Below, piece after piece: positions 1 through 11,105 of a DNA stretch of 64,000 nt; within the stretch, counting starts at the first letter, position 1; each line of letters starts with the position of its first letter. Below the pieces are notes generated by a model that worked only from the letters and a program-made list of their open reading frames with translations, was not told the DNA's origin and made no database searches. Source of the stretch: Lumnitzera littorea (lineage: Eukaryota; Streptophyta; Magnoliopsida; Myrtales; Combretaceae). The translations under genes and the position numbers were made by a program. The stretch is from positions 11,378,341-11,442,340 of the forward strand of contig JAMXBB010000003.1 in assembly GCA_024138015.1 (NCBI GenBank). The letters are read 5' to 3'.

Positions 1-1745
1 TGGAAGATATGCTAGATGAATTGAGTGGAGCTAAGATCTTTAACAAGATTGATCTGAAGTCTGGCTACCATCAAATTCGCATAAGATCAAGAGATGAGTG
101 AAAAACTACATTCAAAACTTGACATAGACTTTATGAGTGGATAGTCATGCCATTTACCTTATTGAATACCCCAAGCACTTTCATGAGATTAATGAACCAT
201 GTGTTGAGACATCTAATAGGGAAGTGTGTCATAGTGTACTTTAACAATATCCTAGTATACAGTGCCGACATACCAAGTCATTGTCAACATCTCCGAGCCA
301 TATTGAATGTCCTTTATACCAAGAGATTATTCGATAACCTTAAGAAATGTTGTTTTTGCTAAGAGAAAGTGATATTCTTGGGCTATGTAGTTAGTGGAGG
401 AGGTTTACGAGTGGACAATGAGAAGATTTGAGCCATCATCAAGTGACCAACCCCTACTACTTGTGTCAAAGTGAGAAGTTTCCATAAACTGGCTTCCTTC
501 TATAAAAGATTCATCAGGAATTTTAGCACCCTTGCCACACCCCTTACTAAACTGACAAAGAAGAACATCAACTTCTGTTAGGGAGAAAAGGAGGAGAGAA
601 GTTTTGCCGAGGTGAAGGAAAGATTGACCTCCACGCTTATACTAGTGCTATCTAACTTCGAGAAAATATTTAAGTTGGAGTGTGAAGCATCAAGCATTGG
701 GATAGGCATTGTCCTAATGCAGGAAGGATAACCAATTGCCTACCACAGCGAGAAGCTCAAGGGAACTCAACTAAACTACTCTGTATATGACAAAGAACTC
801 TCAGCACTGATCCGAGTATTGCAAGTATAGCAACATTACTTATTACCAAGAGAATTTATGATCTACACCGACCATAAGTCTTTGAAGTATCTTCGAAGTT
901 AGACAAAATTGTTGAAGCGGCAGGTAAGGTAGGTCGAATTCCTTAAAAGGTTCAACTTTGTAATAAAGTACAAATAAGGGAAGAGTAACGTAGTTGCAAA
1001 TACTCTTTTGAGGAGGCATGCAATCCTAACTTTTTATAGACCAGATTGTTTGGGTTTACTAGCATTAAAGAGAAGTACTTCGAGGATCCACACTTCAAAC
1101 CCATACTTACACGATTTATTAATGGAAGGACAATGGACGAGTATCATATGGAGGATGGGTACTTGTTCCGAAGGGGAAAATTACATGTGCTGACCTACTC
1201 TCTTTGAGAATTACTTATCAAGGAAGCCTATAGTGGTGGACTCTCCAAGCATTTTGGGGAGAGAAAGACCTATGAACTATTGAATGACCGTTTCTTTTGG
1301 CCGTAAATAAGATGAGATGTGCACTGAGTTGTAGAAGGTTGCGCCATGTATAAGAGGGCTAAATACCTTTGCATGTTTCGATGAAACCATGGACCAAATT
1401 GAGCATGAACTTTGTTCTCAGACTACCATGAGCTGCCTGAGGCAAAGATTTTGTAATGGTCATCATTGATAGGTTCAGCAAGATGGCACACGTTGTGCCC
1501 TGCTCCAAAACTAACAATGATTTGGCTATTACTTCTTTTTTCTTATAGGAAATTGTTAAGCTATACAGCGTGCCAAGAAATATAGTATCAGATAGAGACT
1601 CGAAGTTCTAAAGCCACTTTTGGAGAACTCTGTGATGATGAATGAGGGCCAAACTGCTATTTAATACTTCCTATCACCCCTAAACGAATGGCCGAACAGA
1701 GGTAGTAAATTGCACTTTAGGATCGCTGCCTAATGGCAATTCCAA
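1..1745 (+). pseudogene. Ty3/gypsy pol relic A (RT, RNase H, integrase)
   Basis: This is the decayed pol region of a Ty3/gypsy LTR retrotransposon, entering from the left edge. In frame 3 the reverse transcriptase reads through the palm motifs (KIDLKSGYHQI near 45-80, FMRLMNHVL near 180-205, FLGYVVSGGG near 375-410), then RNase H (YTDHKSLKYL near 870-895). The same frame continues to about 1010 with no frameshift but with eleven stops, at 99, 120, 360, 429, 444, 579, 729, 828, 900, 930 and 975. The catalytic box at 237-248 reads YFNN instead of YFDD/YVDD, so the polymerase would be dead even without the stops. Integrase pieces follow in shifting frames: zinc-finger region about 1120-1370 and core about 1380-1700 (VIIDRFSKMAHVVP near 1456-1500). 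Similarity fades near 1745. It is a relative of element B but not part of it. Confidence 0.9.
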
Positions 1746-2045
1746 TACTTAGTAGACAAATGAACACAACAAATAGATAAGGGTTTACAACCTTCAAGCC
1801 TAAGGCGATTTTAAACATGAAAATACATAGCAATTTTTAATACAGTGGAAGCACCCGAATTTAGAATGACAAATTCACTTATAACAATATGAAAGCTCTA
1901 ATACAAATTTTAAATATCTATAGTGTTCAAAAAGTAAGGATAAAATACGATCTTAAATGTGAAATATGTAAATTAAATGTTGTTGACGCGTATGTGGACG
2001 AATATCCTGAGGATTTGCATCAAGTTGGGGCTGTACCATTTAGTT
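1746..2045. other. Unassigned AT-rich spacer
   Basis: About 300 bases between the end of pol relic A and the first LTR of element B. I see no domain, terminal repeat or recognisable LTR here. It may be the target DNA into which B inserted, or the very decayed 3' end of A. Confidence 0.4.
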
Positions 2046-2930
2046 TGCTGAGGATGAGCACTAGTACACGGAAGAATAGTGGGTGAACTCTTTGAAATCC
2101 CAGTTCGGACATATTTACTCTGCATGGACCCTTACCCAGTCTTCGACTTGCCAAATGTTGAGGCTGACCTACCAAGTATTAAGGCCGAGGTATCTGCGTG
2201 TCGAGCCCTACTCTTCCAATTTACATACATGATAAGTGTTAAAGCTGAGTTGACAAATGTGAAGACCAGTCCCTAATATGTCGAGCTCTACTTATTTAGC
2301 CTACAGAACAGTAACGTCCTTCTTTAGTCTCAGTAATTCTAAGTACCATTCATCAACAACAGCCACAATGTCCATACAACTCAACCACTGCTCCCCAAGA
2401 TTCCTTGATGCGAACCCATTGATAACCTACCACCTCTCCCTTACTTTTCTAACATTTATACTATATTCCTTTTTGTCATTTGTCTTATTTACCCTTTTAC
2501 TACATACTAGGAATCTCTTTCTTTATTGTCTTTTATGTAATTTTTCTTATTTATTTTGTTACCCTAAAGGACTTACTATAAACAATCCTTTTTACTATAG
2601 CTACAAGGCATCTTACATCTTTTCTAATATTAAATATACCTGTTCTTGTGAGATACCCTTCTTCGAGTACAATCCATTTACACTCTTATCTAATCTTACT
2701 GAGTAGCTTGGGATTACTAGTAAGTGAACCTTAACATTAGCTTGTGAGTTGCATCAAGTGAAGTGTTAAGTCATGTTATGTTTGTTGGTGTGTCATATCC
2801 TCTGAGCAACTCACGGAAGCTACCATGTTGACAACTCGTCCATTTCATTTTCTTCAATATCTCAAAGGACCCATCCGATTACTATTCCCTATGGTAAGCC
2901 TTAGTGATTACTGAGCTCCTAGGCATACAT
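2046..2930 (+). repeat. 5' LTR of element B
   Basis: This sequence is repeated at 7684-8162 plus 11101-11489. Shared landmarks include GAGCACTAGTACAC (GAGCACCAGTACAC in the 3' copy), TCATCAACA, TTACTTTTCTAACATTTATA, CATTTACACTCTTATC and TTGGTGTGTCATAT. The start is placed at TGCTGAGG (TACCGAGG in the 3' copy). The two copies differ largely by C/T and G/A changes. The right edge, near GGCATACA, is approximate to within about 15 bases. Confidence 0.85.
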
Positions 2931-2940
2931 CATATAATCC

Positions 2941-2952
2941 CAGTATCAAAGA
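2941..2952 (+). other. Degenerate tRNA-iMet-like primer-binding site of B
   Basis: CAGTATCAAAGA matches the common plant LTR-element primer site TGGTATCAGAGC at 8 of 12 positions. It sits about ten bases after the 5' LTR and before gag, which is where a minus-strand primer site belongs. The motif is short and degenerate, so position is the main support. Confidence 0.5.
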
Positions 2953-3139
2953 TTAAGGTTACAATTGAAAGCTTAGTGTTAAAGTAGTTGTTCTTGTTCT
3001 AATGTGTAAGTGTTCCATTGTACTCTATTTTTGTGTGGAAAAACAAAGCAAGTCCTTAAGTCATTGTGTGAGTTAGTACTTACAAGGGTTGTGAGAATTT
3101 TCTATGTGGTAGTAGATTTCTTGGAAGTTTTATATTAAG

Positions 3140-4440
3140 AATGTCAAATCCTAATGTTCAGGGAGAGATTAATAATGCTAAAAGTAATGCTTATGGTCGT
3201 AGCCATGTCACTCAATAGACCTCGTGAACTACTGAAAAGTAGATACAAGACCTTACTATTATTGTGGCCAATTTGGCTATTACTGTACAAAGAGCCATAG
3301 AGATTAGGCCACAAGAGAGAGTTGTTGTTGAATATGGTCGAGAAGTGAGAGATATGCCAAGAAGATAGATGGGTAAACATCAAGCACCCGAAGTTATGAA
3401 CATAAACCCAGCTCCACCCAAACATGCCAACAAAGTTGTGAAAAGGAGACTTAAGTTAGATGAGTTCAAGGAGTATGAGGAAGAGGAGCAATATGAAGGA
3501 TTCAAAGAACGCAAGCTTAGAGCTTTTAGAGGAGTTGAGCATCTTAAGGTACAGATTTTAAGCTTTAATAGGTTTGGTAATGCTGATGACTAACTAAACT
3601 GGGAAGAGAAGATTGAAAAAATATTTAACTTTTATGATTATGAAAAGACTGTTCATATTTGAGTTGTCGTGTCAGAATTTCCTAGGTATACAGTAATGTA
3701 GTAGAAGAAGTTACAAAATATATGTCAGAGAGGTCGATGTGAAATCTAAACATGGAACGAGATAAAGAGAGTTCTAAAGAGTATATTTGTTCCAGAACAC
3801 TATGAGTAAGACACTTTCCATTACTTCCAAGAACTTTAGCAAAGTAGTCAATCAGTTGATGAATATGTTCGAGAGTTCCAGTTACTAATGATTTGATGCG
3901 ATGTTGACAAGCGTAAAGCATGAACAATAGTGAGGTTCATTTCTTGTTTAAGGACTGAGGTTGCTAATGTGGTAGAGATGCAAAGGCTAAGAAGTCTAGA
4001 TGAAACCATTTGAGTAGCCCAAAGAGTAAAACGACAGAGGAGAAGTCAACTCAGCCAAGCGCCGAGCAACTAACCTAGCTTGCCAAGTAAGACCGGTATG
4101 CCAAGTTGAATAGGATATGACTAAGCTCAATACAATTCCAACATAGATTGCCAAGGTTAGATACCGAACAGATCTAATGATGGCAAAGGTACGAGCAAGG
4201 TCAAAGAGCCTAAGGTCAAGAAGGACCATGGTCAGAACTTAGGAAGGATGACTTGAGAAATTAAGTGTTTTAAATGTATCAGTTTTGGACACGTAGCAAG
4301 CCAGTACTCGAATCGACACGTCATGACCATTAAGAGAGATAAGCCCCAATTTAAAGTGGAGAGTGTTAGTGAAAGTGAAGAGTAGGTAGATGTTAATCAC
4401 CTATTGAGTGAAAATGAGCAGAAGGAGAATCTCTTCCATA
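3140..4440 (+). pseudogene. Ty3/gypsy gag of element B, broken
   Basis: The reading begins at MSNPNVQGEINN (ATG at 3140) and runs through an acidic/basic linker (RLKLDEFKEYEEEEQYEGF, 3450-3510). The retrotransposon gag core follows, seen as SVDEYVREFQLL near 3853-3890 and EVANVVEMQRL near 3958-3990. A nucleocapsid zinc knuckle at 4266-4310 has the order C-x2-C-x4-H-x4-Y, where the last cysteine of the usual CCHC has become tyrosine (TGC to TAC). Many stops interrupt the frame (near 3216, 3226 and 3590, and several between 3690 and 4110). Gag would package the element RNA in cytoplasmic virus-like particles; this copy cannot do so. Confidence 0.85.
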
Positions 4441-7400
4441 CAAATTGTCAAGTGAATGGTAAGTTGTGTGTTTTGATCATTGATGGAGGGAGTTGCACCA
4501 ATGTAATAGCTCAAGGAGTGGAGAAGGCCCTAAAATTACCAACCTATCTTATGCCGTACAAGATTCATTAGTTAAATGAGAAGGGAAGACTACCCATTGC
4601 CAAGCAAGTTAAAGTGCCGATTACTGTTAGTGACAGATATAAGGACGAGGTGCTGTGCGAACGTCTTACCTATGTGTGCCTCACTCATATTACTCGGCCA
4701 ACCCTGGCTATTTGATTCAAAGGTGTTGCACGATGGATATAAGAACACCTATATGTTCCAAAAGAATAGGAAGAAGGTCATATTGACCTTAATAAGCCCT
4801 AAAGAGGTACAGGAGTTATGAGAAAAGATCACTAGGTCACTATAGAGGAAGTCCTTGGTGATTTCCCAAGCTCAATTTTCTAGAGATTTCAAGATGGAAT
4901 AATGTGTACTCCTACCAGTCAAAAAGCTACTAAAGTTAAGAGAAGCCAAAGCCTTACTTACCGAAGTGCAGACCTTACTTCAAGAGTACACCAACCTGTT
5001 TCCTCCCCAAATGCTTAGAGGATTACCAACTATTAAAGGTATAGAGCATTGTATTGACCTCCAACCTAAAGCTGCTAAACCTGACCAACTTACCTATAAG
5101 CTTAACCCTGAGCAAGCTACCAAGTTAAATAAACAAGTTGATGAGTTGATTGATCGTGGATATATATGAGAGAGCATGAGCCCCTGTATCATGCTAGCTG
5201 CTCTAGTGTTGAAGAAGGATGGCTCATTAAGAATATATATCGATAACCTAGTAATCAACAAAATCACTATTAAGTACCGATATTCGATCTTACGATTAGA
5301 TGATATCCTCGATGAGTTGCATGGTGCTCAAGTCTTTTAAAAAATTGATTTGAAGAGTGGCTACCATCAAATATGAATGAGACTTGGAGACTAATGGAAA
5401 ACTACTTTCAAAACAAGGGATGGTCTATTAGAATGGATGGTGATGCCGTTTGGTCTAACAAATGTGCTAAGCACTTTTATGCGACTCATGAATCATGTCT
5501 TGAGATCGTTGATTAGTAAATGCATTGTTGTCTACTTTGATGATATTTTAGTATATAGTGATGACCTCATTTCTCATGTCGTGCACTTAAGATTTGTGTT
5601 TGATATACTCCATGCTGAAAAGTTATTCGACAATTTTAAGAAATGTATATTCTATCAAAGCGAAGTAGTATTCCTCGGTTATAATGTTTCTAAAGGTGGT
5701 GTCACAATTAATGACAAGAAAGTCCGAGCTATTCTCGAATGGCCGATGCCCACTAGTGTTACTGAAGTAAGGAGTTTCTGTAGTCTAGCTTCATTCTATT
5801 GAAGATTCATTCGGAACTTTAATTCCATAGCTATCCCACTAATCGAGTTGACCAAGAAGAACTCTAAATTCAAATGGTCTAAGAAAACTCAAAGGAGTTT
5901 TGATGAGATTAAAGCCAAGTTAACTTTTGCCCCAATACTCATCCTGCCCGACTTCGAGAAAGTTTTTAAATTAAAATGTGACACATCTAGAGTCGACATT
6001 AGAGCTATTCTTATGCAAGAGTGCCGACTAATTGTATACTTTAGTGAGAAACTTAGAGGTGCATACTAAATTACTCAACGTATGACAAGGAGTTCTTTGC
6101 CATTATCTGAGCACTTTAGAACTAGCAACATTAGTCACTACCGAGAGTTCATCGTCTACATGAATCATGAATCTCTCAAACATCTTAGAGGATAATAAAA
6201 ACTTTCTTGACACCATGCTAAGTGGGTTGAATACCTAAAAACTTTCTGCTATGTCATCAGATACAAGAAGGAGAGTACCAACACTGTAGCTAACGCACTT
6301 TCTCATCAGCATATTCTTATTATAGCATTGTAATCTAGGATAATTAGATTTGGTACACTACCTTATCAATATAAGCATGATCCGTATTTTGGACCCATAG
6401 TGGCCAAATGTAACATAGGAGGACTAGTGGATAGGTTTTATTTGAGCCAAGGGTTTCTGATGAAAGGGAAGCAAATTTGTGTGTCCAGTAGGTCTGTTAG
6501 GGACTTATTTATCCAAGAAGCCTATGCAAGAGGCTTAGTTGGCCGCTTAGTTAAGAAGAGAATGGCTGAGTTGCTGAAAAAACATTTCTATTGGCTAGGG
6601 ATGATGAAGGATGTATGCAAAGTCCTTAAGCGCTGCGAGGTATACAAACTAGCCAAGAGAAGGAAGGAGCCACATGGAGAGTATACACCCTTGCCCATAC
6701 CTGAACAGCCATGGACCGATGTGAGCGTGGATTTCATGCTCGGTCTACCTCGAACACTGCAAAGACATGATTCTATTATGGTGGTAAATCAATTTAACAA
6801 GATGAGCACTTCAACCCCTGCCATAAAACCAATTATACTTTATTTATTGCTAACCTCTTCTTACAGGAGATCATGCAGCTGCATGGAGTACCAAGTATTG
6901 TGTCTAATCGTGATTCGAAGTTCACGAGCTTTTTCTAGGGAACCCTATGGAAGAAACTCGACAATAAGTTCATGTTTAGTACTTCTTGCCACTCATAGAT
7001 AGATAGCCAAACATAAGTTATGAATAGAACAGTAAGCAACCTCCTTTTAGCTACTGTTGGAAAGAATCTACATGATTGGGATCTATGCTTGCCCATCATT
7101 GAGTTTTCTTAAAACCATTCCACTTATAGCTCAATAGGAAGGTTACATTTTGAGGTCGTCTATGGACTTAACTTAAACTTATCCTTGGACATAATAATTA
7201 GCCCAACTACCTAAGGAGAAAGTCAATTAAGACTCCAACTTATTGAAGAGTTTCAGAAAATGCATCAGGAGGTTACCGAGCAACTAGCTAAGACTGTAGC
7301 CTGATAGAGAGAACAAAGGAGTTGAGGAAGACAATGAATCATTTATAACCCAAAAGACTTTGTTTAGATTCACCTCAGCAAGGAGCAATTTCCAGAAAAG

Positions 7401-7640
7401 AGGACAAATAAGTTATCTCTTAGGTTGGATGGACCTTTTAAGATCCTTCGACATGTCAATGACAACACCTATGAGCTTAAGCTACTCGAAGGATGCGGAG
7501 TATCTCTTACTTTCAATGTCGCCAACTTGATAACCTATGTACCTGAAGAAGAAGAAGACCAAGATTTGAGGGCAAATCTTCAACAATCTCGAGAAACTAA
7601 TGGATTGCTGACTTCCGAACCCATTACTTACGCTCACTCT
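4440..7640 (+). pseudogene. Ty3/gypsy pol of element B (protease, RT, RNase H, integrase), broken
   Basis: Protease: IDGGSCTNVIA around 4478-4512 keeps the active-site aspartate of the D-G-G-S-C form typical of plant elements. Reverse transcriptase: about 4960-5820, with VDELIDRGYI, KIDLKSGYHQI and MPFGLTN, and an intact YFDD box at 5533-5544. RNase H: about 5840-6310. Integrase: from about 6320. The HHCC zinc finger (6500-6660) has lost two histidines (EAYARGLVGRL) and one cysteine (RCEVYK), while HFYW remains. The core is seen at PWTDVSVDFMLGLP (6709-6750). A one-base deletion near 6803 shifts the frame; the core resumes as HGVPSIVSNRDSKF near 6880-6925. The C-terminal GPF segment and acidic tail (YVPEEEEDQDLRANLQQ) lie in an open stretch at 7425-7733 that runs into the 3' LTR. 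Stops occur throughout. Confidence 0.9.
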
Positions 7641-8157
7641 AAAGCCTACAATCTCTCGTCAGAAGGATTATCTCTCGTTAGCCTACCGAGGACGAGCACC
7701 AGTACACAAAAGAATAGTAGGCAAACTCTCTGAAGTCCCAGCTCGGATACACTCTACTCTGTACGGACCTTTGCCTAGTCTTTGACTTACCGAGTCCTAA
7801 GACTGACCTACCAAGTGCCGAGGCCAACATATCTGCGCGTCGAGTCCTACTCTTCCAATCTATAGATACTACAAGTGCTAAGGCTGAGTCCCCAACATGC
7901 CAAGCTCTACTTATTTAGCCTACAAAACAGCAACATCCTTTAATCATCTTGGCAACCCTAAGTAACATTCATCAACAGCAACCACAATGTCCATACAGCT
8001 CAGCCACTACGCCTCAAGATTCTTTGATACGAACTCGTTAACAGGCTACCACCTATCCCTTACTTTTCTAACATTTATACTATATTCATTTTCATTATTT
8101 GTCTTATTTACCCTTTCTTGTGTACTAAGAATCTCTTTCTTCATTGTTTTTTATGTA

Positions 8158-8162
8158 ATTTT
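8158..8162 (+). repeat. Left target-site duplication of C1 (ATTTT)
   Basis: ATTTT here is identical to 11101-11105 on the other side of C1. The uninterrupted B 5' LTR has a single related run at the same point. Confidence 0.85.
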
Positions 8163-8732
8163 TATAAGCCCCACAACCAGTCACTCAAGGTTTCGATCGG
8201 TTGAAAAATCCGATGAAACCTAAATTATAAGGTAAAGTTAGAAATATTAGTAAAAATGATCCCGTAAGTTTGAATTTAAGAAAATAAGCAATAAAATAAA
8301 AGACTATAAAAATTTCAAATTTTAAATATATAACTCGTTATTTATCGAAAATGCGTAAAATACATTTTGATAATTAACGAATGCTAGAGATAAATTATAT
8401 GTATACTAAAAATAATAGAATGACCTAAATAATATTTAAGAATATTTATTTGTACTATATATGAATTTACATGTAGGTATAAATACGCGTAATTACTTAA
8501 AATACGTGAAATGTGCTAAAATAATACAAAATACTTAAAGAAAATTCATAATTAATTAAGGAAAAATCAATAAAAATCAGAAAAAATCAGGAATGATCCA
8601 GAATTGGGTCGTAGCAGCTAGGAAAAATAAGAAAAAATTCGGCCAATTAAATTAAGACAACACAAAAGCCAAAAATTAAAGGATAAGGCAATTATCTTGT
8701 CCAATTTAATGCACAATAATTACACTAAAGCT

Positions 8733-8742
8733 CTATAAATAG
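8733..8742 (+). promoter_or_regulatory. TATA box in the C1 LTR
   Basis: CTATAAATAG lies 570 bases inside the LTR, a reasonable U3 length, and fixes the LTR orientation as plus. Transcription would begin about 30 bases downstream, shortly before the small ORF at 8788. Confidence 0.6.
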
Positions 8743-8787
8743 CAAGAAAAATTCATAAGGTCATCTATCAAAGAAAATTAGGGAGAG

Positions 8788-9009
8788 GTGAAAATTGAGA
8801 GAAAAATTCGGGTTAGAAAAAAATCAGGAAAAATTGTGCAATCAGAGCCATCAAAGGAAACCCCCACCAGACGAGCAGCTAAAAGTGGACGGCCACCACC
8901 ACCACACAGTGGTGGCAGCACCCAGGCCAGCCGACAAGGCCACGGCGGCCGGCAGTGGCCAGAGCCACCCAGATCGATGAATCCGATTTCCAGCTCGATT
9001 CTTGTGTAA
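8788..9009 (+). CDS. Small basic/proline-rich ORF in the C1 LTR, doubtful gene
   Basis: A 73-residue open frame starts MKIERKIRVRKKSGK, basic at first and then rich in proline, glycine, serine and histidine (RPPPPHSGGSTQ). It begins about 45 bases after the TATA box and covers a sharply GC-rich patch (about 8850-8990) inside very AT-rich DNA. A second overlapping frame starting at 8795 is also open, so the openness may come from base composition. No known domain is visible. C2 has only a faint related patch near 49140-49180 and no matching ORF. It is probably a leader region of the LTR transcript. Confidence 0.25.
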   Translation: MKIERKIRVRKKSGKIVQSEPSKETPTRRAAKSGRPPPPHSGGSTQASRQGHGGRQWPEPPRSMNPISSSILV

Positions 9010-11100
9010 TTTTGTAAAAATAGTAAATATTATTATAAAATTATGAATTTTGTTATTCTAGAATATTTTTGTATGTAGTTTGTAGGGAAAATATTATTTT
9101 GATGAAAATATGTCTCATGATATAGGGTCCTTAAGAAATCATGCAAAACCGAGCATGTTTCGGTTTAGAAATAAATGACCTTAGGAGTGTAGTTTTGAGC
9201 CCAAAATTTTTTTGTAGATTACTTAGATAATATAGAACAGTGCTATGAAGCCCATTTTCAAAAATTAATTTTCAAAATTTTTAGATAATTTTTAGGCCTT
9301 AAAATGAGACATAAAATGGGTAATTTAGGGCTAATAAAGTAATTGGATGGTTAATTACTGATTTAGTGAATAAGTACATGTTTTAGGATGTTGAAATCTA
9401 ATGGAGTATGATACTTGTAGCAATTAGGGTGTTAGATGTAATTATTAGGTTAATTATGTAGTAAATAAATAATATGGAAAAATAATACATTTTAAGTTAA
9501 TTTTGTAAATTAGGGTAATTAGGAGTAAATCTGATTTAGAATGAATTTAGACATTTTGAAAATATAATAAATAAAAAATATTAGGATAAAAATTGATATT
9601 ATATAAATAATAGGGATCTATAATAAATCTAATAAGAAACTTAAATTTATGTAATTATATGAAAAATGTAAAAATTTCTCATATCAGGAGTAAATTCGGT
9701 ACACTAATAAGGATATAAGTATACCGGGTGAAACAAAATACTGACTAGGGGTAATAATGATATTTAGGATATCTGGAAGTAATGTGATTAATTTCACATT
9801 ATGAGTTGAAACGAATTTCTAGGGTTCGAGTATAAAACAGTACTTAGAAATCGAACTAAAACTTAATTTAGAAATCGATGCGAAAACCAAACCCGAACCT
9901 AACCCTAAACCTAGAATAATTATAAAAGACTTAAGACCTAGATAATTAGGCATATTAAACCCTAAACAAAACCTAACAATAAGCGTTATAGGATAAAATG
10001 AACCTATAATAGTTATATGAAAAGCTGAAACCACGTTTGTGTTATAGGGATGATCTGCGGTGACCTGAGCAAATCGGACCTCGAGTGAGTAAGCGAGGAG
10101 TCAAGATAAGTTAGAATTAATACGATGCTGTATTTTGGAGGCTTAAGATTATGCTTGGTTGTGCTTGTTAGATAGTTGAATGTGTGCATGTGCTTGATTA
10201 TGGGTGATGCTATGATTCTGTTTGTTGCTCTAACATGTATTGTATGATTTGTATGAAATGATTGATCACCCTAAACTGGACTTAATCCAATATACGACCA
10301 GTAATCATAATCGGACATGCATGGCAACCCGTTAAGGGAACTTAGGACTCTCCGGCCAAATACCGACCCCTTCGAAAGGGATAGTGCTGGATTACAAAAT
10401 GGTCTCTTCTTCATCCTTAGCCAAACTAAGTGATAGGAGAGGAGGTCCCGGCGAAGGTGAAGTCAATGGTTCGAAGGTAGTCGCGGGAGAAGCGAGGTCT
10501 CTATTGCATAAGCCTGGGTTTGGTCGTAAGCTGTTGCATTAATGACAACTCCTCAACCCGGATTAGAGTGGGCGCAATTTCTCTAATCTCACGATTGGCC
10601 GGACAACGTCGTTCGATGGCATTTGCTTGCACATGCATTGCACCTAATAAGTGATTGAAAACCTTATTATGTGTATGGTATAGTTTTAAGTCCTCCATTC
10701 TAACTTACTGAACTATGGTTGCTCACATCCCTATAGACGTCGTGTAGGTGCTGGCTAAGAAGCGGCAACAACTACTCTGAAGCTAGCAACTGCTGGATCC
10801 TGGGGAGTGAGGAAAAATATTGAAGAACAAACATATATTCTTAAGGTCTAAGTTTTGTTTTAATTAGAATTTCTCATTTTTGGAATAATGTAATAACTGA
10901 ATTTATAGTATATATATATAAATTTTCTCACTTTCTTAGGTAAATGCTTTATCTAAATTACAAACCATTTACTTCAAAGCGGGTTAGTTGTGGACGCCTT
11001 GTGTAGATCAGGTTTAAGATAGCGGTTGTAAGGCCAACTTTTATCTTAGGGTGGTTTACACGGCGGGACTGTTACAACTCTGCCACTTCGGGGCGTGACA

Positions 11101-11105
11101 ATTTT
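11101..11105 (+). repeat. Right target-site duplication of C1 (ATTTT)
   Basis: This is the second copy of the 5-bp duplication. The B LTR sequence resumes immediately after it. Confidence 0.85.

Larger units (their letters stand above)
8163..11100 (+). mobile_element. C1: 2.94 kb solo LTR inserted in the 3' LTR of B
   Basis: It begins TATAAGCCCC and ends GGGGCGTGACA. The matching end of C2 reads TGTAAGCC (reverse strand), so C1 has lost the usual TG start by one G-to-A change. Identical ATTTT copies flank it at 8158-8162 and 11101-11105, as an LTR element makes. It contains a TATA box (8733-8742) and a long transcribed-region-like remainder but no gag, pol or second LTR, so a solo LTR left by recombination is the simplest reading. 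A short LARD-like non-autonomous element is less likely. Two related copies, C2 (46845-49960) and C3 (39088-about 42805), lie in the window, both in the opposite orientation. Confidence 0.85.

Noticed and set aside
2278..2706. 142-codon ORF within the 5' LTR of B
   Set aside because: It lies inside the LTR, is Phe/Leu/Ser/Tyr rich from T-rich DNA, and is not kept open in the 3' LTR copy.
9895..9925. Telomere-like phrase AACCTAACCCTAAACC inside C1
   Set aside because: Only about two imperfect CCCTAAA units; too short to be interstitial telomeric repeat.
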